Shown: positions 33,168-42,174, numbered from the stretch's first letter. The stretch is DNA of 64,000 bases from Lachnospiraceae bacterium (GCA_910576335.1 CAJTIU010000020.1:1-64000), one strand, 5' to 3'. Numbers and translations are program-made. The notes: a model not told the origin generated them from the letters alone.

Positions 33168-34433
33168 TTAGATTTCGGGTAACGGTATTATATTTTTCAT
33201 TACAAATTTCCCATTCTCCTGCCGGATCACGCACTCTCCATGATACTTCTCTACTGCCTTCCGGATATTGGGAATCCCAAACCCATGCAGCAATTCATCT
33301 TCTTTTGACGTGCCATTCATTTTCCCCATTACCGCATAATTCTCAAACACAATCATCAACACATCCTGGATACGGCCTGCTTTTACCGTAATGAGCCTCT
33401 GCTCTGGCGGCAGCTTCACACTCGCCTCTATTGCATTATCCAGTGCATTCCCAAAAATGGTGCTCAGATCCATCGGCTCGATAAACCCACTGGCCTCAAA
33501 ATGGATAACCGCTGAGAAATCTATCTGCTGTTCTTTGGCTTTCTTTGCCTTATCGTGAATAATAACATCCAGAAGCTCATTTCCCGTATGGATATACTCC
33601 TCATAGCCCGAAATCTGCCGGCGAAGATCTGCTGCCATCTGTTTTGTCTCATCACTGTTCTGCCTCTCCAGGATAAGCAGATGGTTTTTCATATCATGGT
33701 ACAGCGCACGCACACGTTTTTCATCTTCTTCTTTTTCTCTGTAATAGCAGAATTGCGCATTCATTTTTTTGATGGTAAATTGTTCTTGCTGTTCCACCTT
33801 TTTCAGCAACGTATAGTTCTTCATATATAAAAGCTGTACAGTGAATATAATTGCCAGGACACTGCTCATAATATGATGTTCCAGATTATAGTTTCCGCTT
33901 TTTATGGTTATATCGTCCAGAAATACGATTATCAAAAAAATGTAACTTACAAATATCAATATAAAATCTTTCAGAGTTGTCTCATATTGAAAATTACGAA
34001 ACAGACGAGATATTCCAAAAGACAGCAGGACCATCACGATAAAAAATCCAAAATATGTCTGCCATCTCATAAATATTTCATTTCCAATTTTCACAGTAAG
34101 AGGGTCAAAAAAATGAGAAAGTATACCTCCGGCAATGGATTCTCCTAAAATAATCTCCGCATAGAGCAAAAACATGCAAATAATACTGTTAAACCATGTA
34201 TTCCTATAACACAACTTAATAAAAATAGTTCCTGCAATAATGATTGCCGGCATTTTAAATGTCTGATCCCGAATCACCCATGTCCACATATATACAAAAC
34301 AGAAAAATAATACACAAGGCAAATATTTCACATATTTATTTCTATTTTCTTTGCATATTCCAGTCATAATAAAGCCGAGTGCGATCACATCGCCTAACGT
34401 ACCCAGAATATCCATTACTCGATAAATCCACAT
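33168..34433 (-). CDS. AgrC-like sensor histidine kinase (GHKL), copy 2
   Basis: This 421-residue protein has six to seven N-terminal membrane helices (about 1-210), then a linker and the phosphoacceptor YHDMKNHLLILERQN. It ends in a GHKL ATPase with FGNALDNAIEASVKLP (N box) and GFGIPNIRKAVEKYHG (G box). This is the architecture of AgrC-type peptide sensors. It is 60 nt after a paralogue (34494) and shares near-identical sequence with it around the H-box. The operon order is regulator, kinase 1, kinase 2. Confidence 0.9.
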   Translation of the reverse strand: MWIYRVMDILGTLGDVIALGFIMTGICKENRNKYVKYLPCVLFFCFVYMWTWVIRDQTFKMPAIIIAGTIFIKLCYRNTWFNSIICMFLLYAEIILGESIAGGILSHFFDPLTVKIGNEIFMRWQTYFGFFIVMVLLSFGISRLFRNFQYETTLKDFILIFVSYIFLIIVFLDDITIKSGNYNLEHHIMSSVLAIIFTVQLLYMKNYTLLKKVEQQEQFTIKKMNAQFCYYREKEEDEKRVRALYHDMKNHLLILERQNSDETKQMAADLRRQISGYEEYIHTGNELLDVIIHDKAKKAKEQQIDFSAVIHFEASGFIEPMDLSTIFGNALDNAIEASVKLPPEQRLITVKAGRIQDVLMIVFENYAVMGKMNGTSKEDELLHGFGIPNIRKAVEKYHGECVIRQENGKFVMKNIIPLPEI

Positions 34434-34493
34434 TACACCCTCTCCCTCAGGCAGCCCTTCAATTTCCCCAGTTCAATTCTTCACTTTGACTGC

Positions 34494-35789
34494 TCATTTT
34501 TCTTCTGGCAGCGGCAAAATAATCTTTACTGTAAACCGTCCAGGTTTCTGTTGGATCAAACATTGACCGCCGTATTTTTCTGCCGCCGTCTTCATATTCT
34601 GAATTCCAAATCCATGCAAAAAACAATCTGATTTGGTAGTATGCTCATATCCGGATTCCCCCCGCTGACAATTATTTTCAAATACAATAGACAACATTTC
34701 CCGTACACAATCCGCTTTTACCGTGATCAGCCTCTGTTCTGGCGGCAGCTTCACACTCGCCTCTATTGCATTATCCAGTGCGTTGCCAAAGATCGCACTG
34801 ATATCCATTGGTTCAATAAAATCTCCCGCGTCAAAATGAATCATGGCAAGAAAATCAATCCTTTGCTCCTTTGCCCTCTTCACTTTATCCCGGATAATAA
34901 CGTCTAAAAAATCATTTCCCGTATGGATATAATCCTCATAATCTGAAATCTGCCGGCGAAGATCTGCTGCCATCTGTTTTGTCTCATCACTGTTCTGCCT
35001 CTCCAGGATAAGCAGATGGTTTTTCATATCATGGTACAGCGCACGCACACGTTCCTCATCTTTTGCTTTCTCCTGATAATATGAAAACTGCTGGTTCATT
35101 CTCTCTATGGTCTGTTGTTTCTTTGACTCCTGCTCCTGAATATAAACTGTATTTTTAGAATACAAAAAGCTCACAGTAAAACTGACTATAAGAAATATAC
35201 CAATAAGATACACTAACGAATTGGACAGTGTTCCTAAGTTCAAGTATTCATAAGCAGATAACAGATTAACCGCTAATGCAATCAAAAAACTGAATGATAC
35301 AACCAACGTATCTTTCCTTCCGAACCGATACCGCCAGTCCCTGACCAGCATATAAATACCAATTAATACGAATACCCTGATAATCAAAGTAAATACATAT
35401 GTTTCCCACCGAAGCATATTTACCCCGTCTACTTCAACCAGCGTGGCATCCCCATATAACCACTGTACACAGGGAACACTGATTATTTCAGGCAGGTATG
35501 CTACCAGCAAAATAAACAATTCATAACACACAATCCCCTGAGAAATCGAATCCTTGTAAATCATTTTTAAACAAACAATGTAAACCACTGCTGTTAAAAA
35601 AATTTTATATGCACCTAATGATGTTAACCATGTTGTCATCCATGCCATACAAAAATTGGCACATACTGGAAGAAATTTCCAAAAAGCAGAAGAAAAACGA
35701 GGAATTTTGCATAAATGTATGTAAATTAAATACAAGCCGGCCACTTCTGACAGTGTTATAATCAAATCCAGAATATAATAAAGCCCCAT
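34494..35789 (-). CDS. AgrC-like sensor histidine kinase (GHKL), copy 1
   Basis: This 431-residue protein has about six membrane helices in the first 215 residues. It then has YHDMKNHLLILERQN, FGNALDNAIEASVKLP and GFGIQNMKTAAEKYGG. It starts at the last base of the response regulator gene (ATG overlap at 35789), so the pair is coupled. The sensor regions of the two kinases differ while the dimerisation helix is almost identical. This suggests two ligands feeding one regulator. Confidence 0.9.
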   Translation of the reverse strand: MGLYYILDLIITLSEVAGLYLIYIHLCKIPRFSSAFWKFLPVCANFCMAWMTTWLTSLGAYKIFLTAVVYIVCLKMIYKDSISQGIVCYELFILLVAYLPEIISVPCVQWLYGDATLVEVDGVNMLRWETYVFTLIIRVFVLIGIYMLVRDWRYRFGRKDTLVVSFSFLIALAVNLLSAYEYLNLGTLSNSLVYLIGIFLIVSFTVSFLYSKNTVYIQEQESKKQQTIERMNQQFSYYQEKAKDEERVRALYHDMKNHLLILERQNSDETKQMAADLRRQISDYEDYIHTGNDFLDVIIRDKVKRAKEQRIDFLAMIHFDAGDFIEPMDISAIFGNALDNAIEASVKLPPEQRLITVKADCVREMLSIVFENNCQRGESGYEHTTKSDCFLHGFGIQNMKTAAEKYGGQCLIQQKPGRFTVKIILPLPEEK

Positions 35790-36499
35790 TACAACCTGTC
35801 CCCCCAGTAATCCGCCAGCTTCTCCATCACAAGCTTACGTTTCGGCTGACTGATCGGCAGCTTCTCTCCAGTGGTCAATTCCAATTCCAGTTTTCCCACT
35901 CTTTTTACAAAGAAGAGATTCACCAGATAACTGGAATGACATCGCAGAAAATGAGCCTCCGTCAGCTCTGCCTCAAGCTCTCTCATTTTCTTATGGGAAA
36001 TAATCTCGCCTTTATCCGTATGCAATTTTACATTCCGATTATACGTCTCCAGATACTGGAGCGTATGCAGATCTATCCTGTGTTGTCCTTCTCCATTCTG
36101 TACGAGAATATATTGCTTATCGTCACGCCTGTAATTCTTAAGCCACTTATCCAGTTCATTTTTCAGACGTACATAGGTAATTGGTTTGATAATATAGTTC
36201 CAGGCCCGGTATTCATATCCTGCCAGAGCGTACTTTGCCAGAGAAGTCAAAAAGATAATGCTGACTTTCTCATCTTTTTTCCGGATACGTTTTGCCGCTT
36301 CCAATCCGTTCATGGTATCCATTTGGATATCCAGAAAGATAAGATCCAGTTCTATTTTATTACACTCAGTTAACTCCAAACCATTCTTAAATGCTGTTGT
36401 ACGTATTTCTATGCCTGTTTCACCGGCATATTTCCGGATCATTTTTTCCAGCTCTGCCACAAAATCCTGCTCATCATCACAAATCGCAATGTTATACAT
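35789..36499 (-). CDS. LytTR-family response regulator
   Basis: This 236-residue protein has a receiver domain (CDDEQDF; phospho-Asp in DLIFLDIQMDTMNGLEA at about 58; IKPITY) and a C-terminal LytTR DNA-binding domain (IDLHTLQYLETYNRNVKL, then FLRCHSSYLVNLFFVKRV and KLPISQPKRK). LytTR proteins bind paired 9-bp direct repeats one period of about 21 bp apart. Such a pair exists before the nearby ABC operon. It is the first gene of the regulator-kinase-kinase unit. Confidence 0.94.
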   Translation of the reverse strand: MYNIAICDDEQDFVAELEKMIRKYAGETGIEIRTTAFKNGLELTECNKIELDLIFLDIQMDTMNGLEAAKRIRKKDEKVSIIFLTSLAKYALAGYEYRAWNYIIKPITYVRLKNELDKWLKNYRRDDKQYILVQNGEGQHRIDLHTLQYLETYNRNVKLHTDKGEIISHKKMRELEAELTEAHFLRCHSSYLVNLFFVKRVGKLELELTTGEKLPISQPKRKLVMEKLADYWGDRL

Positions 36500-36533
36500 G
36501 ATGTTATCACCTCATTGGAAATCTATCTTTTCT

Positions 36534-36562
36534 ATTATACTTTATCCGATAAAAATTCTCAA
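36534..36562 (-). promoter_or_regulatory. Promoter of the LytTR regulator-kinase operon
   Basis: On the minus strand TTGAGA (36562-36557), 17 nt and TATAAT (36539-36534) form a near-consensus sigma-A promoter 35 nt upstream of the start codon. Confidence 0.75.
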
Positions 36563-36567
36563 TTTAA

Positions 36568-36609
36568 AATTGGGGACGGGGCATTTTTAAAAATGCCCCG
36601 TCCCCAATT
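36568..36609. repeat. REP-like palindrome (copy f)
   Basis: This is a perfect 42-bp palindrome AATTGGGGACGGGGCATTTT/complement, between divergent genes. It abuts the -35 box of the LytTR operon, so it could affect promoter use. Confidence 0.92.
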
Positions 36610-36723
36610 GAATTTCCTCTTGATTCTGCCGTGAAATGTGATAAAATGATACAAGTATGCCAAAAAACATGTGTATATGAATATTGTTTTTGGCGATAGA
36701 ATAATTGGGAGGGAAGTGAAGAT

Positions 36724-38124
36724 ATGAGAAATGAAAGGATAAGCTGGGGGAATTTTTTCCGCACTGTGTTTACGATTGCACTGCCTATTGCATTTCAGAA
36801 TTTTCTGTCCACAACTGCGAGCATGGTGGATACCATTATGATTGGCAGCCAGGGCGAGCTGTCTGTTGCAGCCGTTGGAATCTGCTCTCAGATTACGTCC
36901 CTGTTTTTCTCCTGCTACTTTGGGTTCGCAAGCGGGGGACTGCTGTTTTTCTCCCAGTACTGGGGAGCACGCAATGAGAAAGGCATTAACCGGACCTTTG
37001 GTCTTGCGCTAGTCTGTATGCTGGCAGTATCGCTGCTATTCGGCGGGACTGCAGCTGCAAACCCGGAATTTATACTTGGAATCTACACGGATAAGTCAGG
37101 CATTATCGCAATCGGCGCTCCTTATATCCGGATCGTCGGCTTTGCGTATCCTCTTCAGGTGATTGCCATGATCATCAGCTTTCTGATGCGCTCCACGGAA
37201 CGGGTAAAGCCGCCGCTGTTCAGCTCAATCCTTGCGCTGATCACAAATTTTATCCTGAACTGGATCCTGATCTACGGCCGTTTCGGCATGCCCAGGATGG
37301 GCGCGGCGGGTGCGGCAGTGGGCACGCTGGTGTCCGGCCTGGTCAATGTGTTTGTGCTGCTTCTTTTCCTTCTGAGAGACAGAAAAACGGTCGAGCTGAG
37401 AATCAAAGACATGTTTTCCTGGAGAGATGGTTTTCTGAAAGAATATACGGGAAAATGCTTTCCTATCATTTGCAATGAGCTGTTCTATGGGATCGGACAG
37501 ATGCTGATTAATATTGTAATCGGGCATCAGTCGGAATCAGCCATTGCGGCAATGGCTGCATTCCGTGTACTGGAAGGCTTTGTATTTGCCTTCTTCGCCG
37601 GACTTGCGGACGCATCTTCTGTAGTTGTAGGAAAAGAGGTGGGCTCCGGCCATCTTATGAACGGCTACCAGTATGTAAAGAAGTTTTCCATACTATGTCC
37701 GGCAATTACCTTCTGCATCTGCCTGACCGGGCTACTTCTGCACAGGCCCATGCTTTCCCTGTTCGGTCTTGGGGCTGAGGCTATGTTTTTCGGGAAATAT
37801 ATGATTATGATCTACCTGGCAGCCGGAACGATCCGTACCTGCAATTATATTATGAACTGCTGCTACCGCGCAGGAGGAGAGGCTGTCTTCGGAACACTGC
37901 TGGAGATTATCTGCCTGTTTACTGTAAGTGTCCCGGCAACGTGGGCGGCAGGCATGATCTTCCATCTTCCGTTCCTTGCGGTGTTCTCATTCCTGTATAC
38001 AGATGAGCTGATCCGGCTTGTATTTGAATTATGGTATACCAAAAGCGGTAAATGGATCAAGCCCGTGACAGAGCCTGGAAGAGCAGCTCTGCCAAAATTT
38101 AAGGAAGCGCTCCTAAGGAGATAG
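36724..38124 (+). CDS. MATE-family efflux transporter
   Basis: This 466-residue integral membrane protein has twelve predicted helices in two MatE halves. The N-terminal ALPIAFQNFLSTTASMVDTIMIG and the SYFGFASGGLLFFSQYWGA-like loop are typical of Na+ or H+ coupled drug exporters of the NorM/DinF superfamily. (The first motif is best seen at residues 19-42, with key residues A-L-P and D-T-I-M-I-G.) GGGAGGGAAGTGAAGAT precedes ATG 36724. The stop codon overlaps the first bases of a REP element. It appears to be a single-gene unit; the substrate is unknown. Confidence 0.92.
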   Translation: MRNERISWGNFFRTVFTIALPIAFQNFLSTTASMVDTIMIGSQGELSVAAVGICSQITSLFFSCYFGFASGGLLFFSQYWGARNEKGINRTFGLALVCMLAVSLLFGGTAAANPEFILGIYTDKSGIIAIGAPYIRIVGFAYPLQVIAMIISFLMRSTERVKPPLFSSILALITNFILNWILIYGRFGMPRMGAAGAAVGTLVSGLVNVFVLLLFLLRDRKTVELRIKDMFSWRDGFLKEYTGKCFPIICNELFYGIGQMLINIVIGHQSESAIAAMAAFRVLEGFVFAFFAGLADASSVVVGKEVGSGHLMNGYQYVKKFSILCPAITFCICLTGLLLHRPMLSLFGLGAEAMFFGKYMIMIYLAAGTIRTCNYIMNCCYRAGGEAVFGTLLEIICLFTVSVPATWAAGMIFHLPFLAVFSFLYTDELIRLVFELWYTKSGKWIKPVTEPGRAALPKFKEALLRR

Positions 38125-38159
38125 GGGACGGGGCATTTTTAAAAATGCCCCGTCCCCTA
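38122..38159. repeat. REP-like palindrome (copy g)
   Basis: TAGGGGACGGGGCATTTTT/complement is a perfect 38-bp palindrome whose first TAG is the stop codon of the MATE gene. It lies between convergent genes. Confidence 0.92.
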
Positions 38160-38167
38160 CTTAACTT

Positions 38168-38503
38168 TTAAACTTTATGGAGCATTTCATGCAGAATTTT
38201 CATAATTTCGTTGAGTTCCTTTTTTTCATCCTCCTCAAACCTCATATATAATCTCTGGAATTCCATCCAAAATATGTCCTTTTCTTCCTGCATAAAGTAG
38301 TTTACATTCACTCTGAGGTTGCTCGCCAGCCTAAATAGAACAAATGCAGAACAGCCCTTTCGTCCCATCTCGATCTCATACAAGAATCTTGAGGAAATTC
38401 CCGCTGCCTCAGCCAGTCCTTCTCTTGTATAATTTCTTTCCTGACGGATTCTTTTAATCTTTCTGCCAATCAGAGAATTGAATTCTTCATGTGTAACCTT
38501 CAT
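38168..38503 (-). CDS. XRE-family transcriptional regulator
   Basis: This 111-residue protein has a helix-turn-helix at about residues 12-66 (IGRKIKRIRQERNYTREGLA and AAGISSRFLYEIEMGRKG across it) and a C-terminal helical part rich in acidic residues. It diverges from agrB, and the 394-bp space between them holds two copies of TGAACTTTAATT. It may control itself and the agr-like genes; that is inferred from position. Confidence 0.85.
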   Translation of the reverse strand: MKVTHEEFNSLIGRKIKRIRQERNYTREGLAEAAGISSRFLYEIEMGRKGCSAFVLFRLASNLRVNVNYFMQEEKDIFWMEFQRLYMRFEEDEKKELNEIMKILHEMLHKV

Positions 38504-38521
38504 TCTTACGCCTCCATTTTA

Positions 38522-38606
38522 TGAACTTTAATTCATGTTACATTATGCTTCCAGTACAGATAACTTTTTTGACCAAAATACGTTAATTTTTCACTGAACT
38601 TTAATT
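38522..38606. promoter_or_regulatory. Repeated box TGAACTTTAATT upstream of the XRE gene
   Basis: The 12-bp sequence TGAACTTTAATT occurs at 38522-38533 and 38595-38606. The first lies in an imperfect palindrome ATGAACTTTAATTCAT just upstream of the XRE start. It is a candidate operator pair, probably for autoregulation. The rest of the gap 38607-38780 is AT-rich with tandem TCCATATTT motifs. Confidence 0.45.
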
Positions 38607-38773
38607 ATTCGCATCTAAAATGCACTGTATTTTCATCCGGAGACTTGGAATGACTGGGACAAAACGTACTTTACGGCTTCTTCAATATATTTTCTTCTTT
38701 ATCCTGCACATTAAGTTAAATCCATATTTTTCCATATTTAGTTTTTATTTCCTATTCCTGTATCTAAAAGTTT

Positions 38774-38885
38774 TATAATATAACTATTCAGCAGGTCTGC
38801 GCAGAGTCCGGAAGAAAGCATTTTTCAGACACGCTTTAGCGTAGCAAGTGTATTTACTGCACAGACTGTGACAAATTGACGGGAG
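38774..38885. promoter_or_regulatory. Candidate agrBD promoter and leader with repeat remnant
   Basis: TATAAT at 38774-38779 on the plus strand lacks a good -35, as expected for an activated promoter. The leader (about 38790-38885) contains GGTCTGCGCAGA and CTGCACAGACTGTGA, resembling stem 1 of the TTACTGTTCAC repeat family, and ACACGC-TTTA-GCGT. The repeat remnant seems to form the 5' untranslated region of agrB. Confidence 0.4.
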
Positions 38886-38897
38886 CGTGCAGATCAA

Positions 38898-39455
38898 ATG
38901 AGTTTTTACACATATCTGAAAACTGAACATAACTATACCGATTACCAGATTAAGCTAGTGCATTATGTAGTGAAATCTCTTATGTCAGAACTGACAAAAT
39001 TTATAATCATGGGAATTTTCTTTTTATTTTTTTCCGCTTTCCCGGAATACCTCTGGTGTACATTTGTACTTGCTTTTTTAAGGCGCTATAGTGGGGGGCT
39101 TCATTTTAACTCATACGTTTCCTGCCTGCTTGTCACGGTATCCTATCTTTTTTGCTGCATAATGTTACTGCCGTTTACCGCACCGCCCCGGCTGGTGCAG
39201 CTGTTGTTGTTAATTCTGGCTATTATTGTAACCTATAAGGTTGCTCCAGTTCCTTCCTGCTATCACGGTAAATTAACCTCCAGACAGGATTTATGGTACC
39301 GGACTCTTGTTCTTACTTTTATGTTTTTATATTTTATTGCTCTGTTTATAATACCCGCTAACCCCTATCTTTCCTGTGGTTTCTGGGTAATTATAATACA
39401 TTCAATACAGCTGTTAATAGCTTATACAAAGGGGGTGTACTCATGTCATTCTTAA
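38898..39455 (+). CDS. agrB: AgrB-like peptide-processing membrane protease
   Basis: This 185-residue membrane protein has about five helices. AgrB is a cysteine protease that cuts the AgrD precursor at its C-terminal side and forms the thiolactone. The catalytic His and Cys regions are seen as LRRYSGGLHFNSYVSCLLVT (H at about residue 74, C at about 81). The length is typical. Its stop overlaps the start of agrD by 13 nt. It begins with ATG 38898 after GGGAGCG. The peptide ligand, receptor and regulator genes are all adjacent. Confidence 0.92.
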   Translation: MSFYTYLKTEHNYTDYQIKLVHYVVKSLMSELTKFIIMGIFFLFFSAFPEYLWCTFVLAFLRRYSGGLHFNSYVSCLLVTVSYLFCCIMLLPFTAPPRLVQLLLLILAIIVTYKVAPVPSCYHGKLTSRQDLWYRTLVLTFMFLYFIALFIIPANPYLSCGFWVIIIHSIQLLIAYTKGVYSCHS

Positions 39456-39571
39456 AACGGAATATCAGCGGACTGCTGGGAAGCTTTCTCCTTGCATTCG
39501 TCTATGTCCTTCACTGGAAAGGATGCAGCCTTCTCTATTTTGGCGAATATCCATTCCCGGAAGATGAATAA
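39443..39571 (+). CDS. agrD: AgrD-like cyclic autoinducer peptide precursor
   Basis: This is a 42-residue ORF overlapping agrB. It has an amphipathic/hydrophobic N-terminal half (SFLKRNISGLLGSFLLAF), then the conserved Cys in KGCSLLYF and an acidic, proline-containing tail GEYPFPEDE. This matches the order leader, signal core and recognition tail of AgrD proteins. The mature ring would form between the Cys and a residue about five positions later. The ring end and the exact signal cannot be read from the sequence. Confidence 0.85.
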   Translation: MSFLKRNISGLLGSFLLAFVYVLHWKGCSLLYFGEYPFPEDE

Positions 39572-39625
39572 TTGATCCGGTTCCCGGGTCAGGAATGTGT
39601 CAGGCTGCGCATTCCGCAAAAATAT

Positions 39626-39660
39626 AAGCTGTCCCCGCAGGCAATTAGCGCGGACAGCTT
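39626..39660. terminator. Bidirectional terminator between agrD and agrC
   Basis: AAGCTGTCCCCGC pairs with GCGCGGACAGCTT around a 9-nt loop that contains the agrC stop codon. It sits between the convergent agrBD and agrCA genes. Just before it (39594-39615) is a fragment like stem 1 of the second repeat family (GGAATGTG...GCGCATTCC). Confidence 0.6.
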
Positions 39661-40910
39661 CCATAATTAATCTTAATAAATAACCATTCCTGATTTTTCT
39701 TTTCCTGCTTCTTTGCAATCACGTCAAAACCATACTTTCTGCTGTATTGAAAGACCTTATACAGCCCAAGCCCTGTATGCTCTGCCTTTTTACTATAGCC
39801 AGCCTTAAAAAACATAGACACATCCGTATAACTGACATTCTCTACCGGATTACCCACCTCAAGACTTAACATATCCTCTTCCTGACTTAGATAAAATTCT
39901 ATCCCCCTGTGTTCATTTTCTAACACAGCTTCCATCGCATTATCCAGTAATATCCCCGCGATCTCCACTAGTATATATTCGGGAATGCTAGTTATGCTTT
40001 GTCTGATCTTTACAGAATATTCTATCCGGACTCCTGCCGCATCGGCCTCCTTAAACCTTCCATATAAAAATCCCGTGAGGGCAGGGCTGTGCACATTCAA
40101 CAGACCATAAAACCGGTTATCTTCCATCAAAGCATCGCAATACTTATCCTGTTCTGCAACCAGCTCATCATAAGTCTGTATTGAATAATGCAGCGATTTC
40201 ACTGCCTGAATATGATTATGGAAATCATGCTGTCTTTCCCGTATTGTTTTAATCAATTCCTTAAATGACTCGTCATAGCATTTATGCATCTGCAGCTCTA
40301 CCTGCTTGATGCGGACCTTTTCTCTCTCTGCCTGCCAACAGTAAGACAGAATACAAATCAGACTTCCAAATATTAATATGATCAAAAGTTCCTCTATTGA
40401 GATCATCAGAAACAGCTTGTACCGAAAGGTCGAGAGAATTACAGCACCCCCGGAAATCACTATAATAAAAACATGGACTCCCCTTTTTCCAGTTGCCAGA
40501 TCAAAAAGGAAATGAAGCTTTTGTTTTAAGAAAAACAGAAGAAGCATTACCATAATGTTCGTATAGATTCCTGATACGTTTTCAGAAAAAAGTGGAATAT
40601 GTAATACTAGAAACGGCAGATTCACCAACAGCTGTGCTGTTCCCAAAAGCAGAATATATAATACATTTCCCAGCAAAGCATCAGGCATACTGCTTCCAAA
40701 TTCACTGACTGTATATACAAAAATCAAAAAATACATCAGAACATAACCAGCCATATCCGCATCATACTGGTTAATGAGTTCAAAAATAAGCACATCCGTA
40801 CAGATCACCAGTACTGTACCCAGATTTATTTTCGGCTTCTTTCCCCAAAGATAGTGCAGACACAGGACAATATTAACAATCTCCAGAAGAACATATATTC
40901 TCTCACACAT
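39645..40910 (-). CDS. agrC: AgrC-like receptor histidine kinase
   Basis: This 421-residue GHKL kinase has about six membrane helices (1-195), then a helix with the phosphoacceptor RQHDFHNHIQAVKSLHYS. It has the ATPase motifs ILLDNAMEAVLENEHRGI and GLGLYKVFQYSRKYG. It is the presumed receptor for the AgrD-derived peptide. The gene order agrA-agrC (minus) converging on agrBD (plus) differs from the single staphylococcal operon. Its start overlaps agrA by 8 nt. Confidence 0.9.
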   Translation of the reverse strand: MCERIYVLLEIVNIVLCLHYLWGKKPKINLGTVLVICTDVLIFELINQYDADMAGYVLMYFLIFVYTVSEFGSSMPDALLGNVLYILLLGTAQLLVNLPFLVLHIPLFSENVSGIYTNIMVMLLLFFLKQKLHFLFDLATGKRGVHVFIIVISGGAVILSTFRYKLFLMISIEELLIILIFGSLICILSYCWQAEREKVRIKQVELQMHKCYDESFKELIKTIRERQHDFHNHIQAVKSLHYSIQTYDELVAEQDKYCDALMEDNRFYGLLNVHSPALTGFLYGRFKEADAAGVRIEYSVKIRQSITSIPEYILVEIAGILLDNAMEAVLENEHRGIEFYLSQEEDMLSLEVGNPVENVSYTDVSMFFKAGYSKKAEHTGLGLYKVFQYSRKYGFDVIAKKQEKKNQEWLFIKINYGSCPR

Positions 40911-41628
40911 CCATAAGCTCCTGGTAAACCTTTTTCTTATATACAGTTCCTATCCCAACCTGTTCCTTGCATTCTTTGAAACTGATATAGCGGTTCACCA
41001 TATCTACATTTTTAATAAACCTTTTGTTGATAACTGTATTTCTGCTACACTGGATAAACCCCTTCCGCTGTGTCAGAACGGCAAACTTCTTTATGGTCAT
41101 ATGCGGAATTTCAATTCTTTCATTTAGCAGCCTTATATACAGACTGTGGCTTTGTACTTCGGCATAAATGATTTCACTAAGCTTCACCGCAATCAGAATA
41201 CCATCCTTCGGGAAATATACATTTTCATCCTCCCTGACCCTGGGCTGATATCTCAGCGCATCCTTAACAAGCTCCACCACATTTTCCTTTGCAAAAGGCT
41301 TTTCTATATACCCAAAGCTGTGCAGCTCCTTATACGCATACAGCCTGGGATCCTCCAGTCCTGTTATAAAAATAATCGGAGTAAACAGATAATTTTCATC
41401 TTCCCGAACGCGTTTTGCAAACCGCATTCCAGAGGCATCCGTCACGGCTGTATCCAGTACAATATCAATGAGAAAAACATCAATATTCCTTAAAACGGCT
41501 TCCCTGAGCGCTGACTCATAATCCCTTGCCAGAAAAACAGCAACGCCGCCCACATCCTCTCTTATCAGTTTTTCAAGCATCCTCAAGGTTGCTTCCTTGT
41601 CTTCGACTATTAATATATTCTTCTCCAT
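40903..41628 (-). CDS. agrA: AgrA-like LytTR response regulator
   Basis: This 241-residue protein has a receiver domain (EDKEATLRML, phospho-Asp in DVFLIDIVLDT at about 55, EKPFAKENV) and a LytTR domain (YAEVQSHSLYIRLLNERIEI, IQCSRNTVINKRFIKNVD). It is the first gene of the agrA-agrC pair. A frameshifted XRE gene lies just upstream on the same strand. The targets are probably the agrBD promoter and local genes. Confidence 0.9.
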   Translation of the reverse strand: MEKNILIVEDKEATLRMLEKLIREDVGGVAVFLARDYESALREAVLRNIDVFLIDIVLDTAVTDASGMRFAKRVREDENYLFTPIIFITGLEDPRLYAYKELHSFGYIEKPFAKENVVELVKDALRYQPRVREDENVYFPKDGILIAVKLSEIIYAEVQSHSLYIRLLNERIEIPHMTIKKFAVLTQRKGFIQCSRNTVINKRFIKNVDMVNRYISFKECKEQVGIGTVYKKKVYQELMDV

Positions 41629-41738
41629 TATATACTTTCACCCATATATGCCCCATTTTATACTCACGAACGATGAAACCTGCCGTAAGTATCGCAAAAG
41701 CCGCAGCCGCAAATCGGCATACTTCCTTATGCGGCGCC

Positions 41739-42174
41739 CTATCTATTTTCACATTTTCCAATCAGACATACAGCATCCTTTAATACTGCTTCCAGTTCCT
41801 CCCTGACATCCTCCGTGAATCCATTCCAGATTTTATTTGTCTCATTTGCGTAGAACCGTTCCACATCCAGAAATATCAACGGCGAATACCCAAACTCAGT
41901 ATATAAGGTATTCATAATCTCTGCGTCCGGCTTTGCTCCCCCGTTTTCGATTCTTCCATAGCGCTTGATATTAATATCCAGCCGCCCCGCCATGTTTCCC
42001 GAAATTCTCTAATCCCTGAAAAGAAATAATTTTACTGCCAGCCTCTATTTTACTGTAATGACTCTGTGTAATTCCAAATTGTCTGCTCATCTCCTCCTGA
42101 GTCTTGTCTAAAGATCTTCTGTATGACAATAAGCGGTCAAGAATATCACAATAATTCCGGTTCATATACAACAT
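41739..42174 (-). pseudogene. Frameshifted XRE-type regulator upstream of agrA
   Basis: The first frame (from 42174) encodes a helix-turn-helix (LDRLLSYRRSLDKTQEEMS, FGITQSHYSKIEAG) and ends as FGKHGGAAGY. The second (to 41739) continues GRLDINIKRYGRIENGG and NTLYTEFGYSPLIFLDVE. Joining them at HGG-RLD (near 41985, in a GGCGGGGCGG run) gives one plausible protein of about 145 residues. Either the gene is broken or the run is a sequencing or phase-variable site. Confidence 0.65.
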
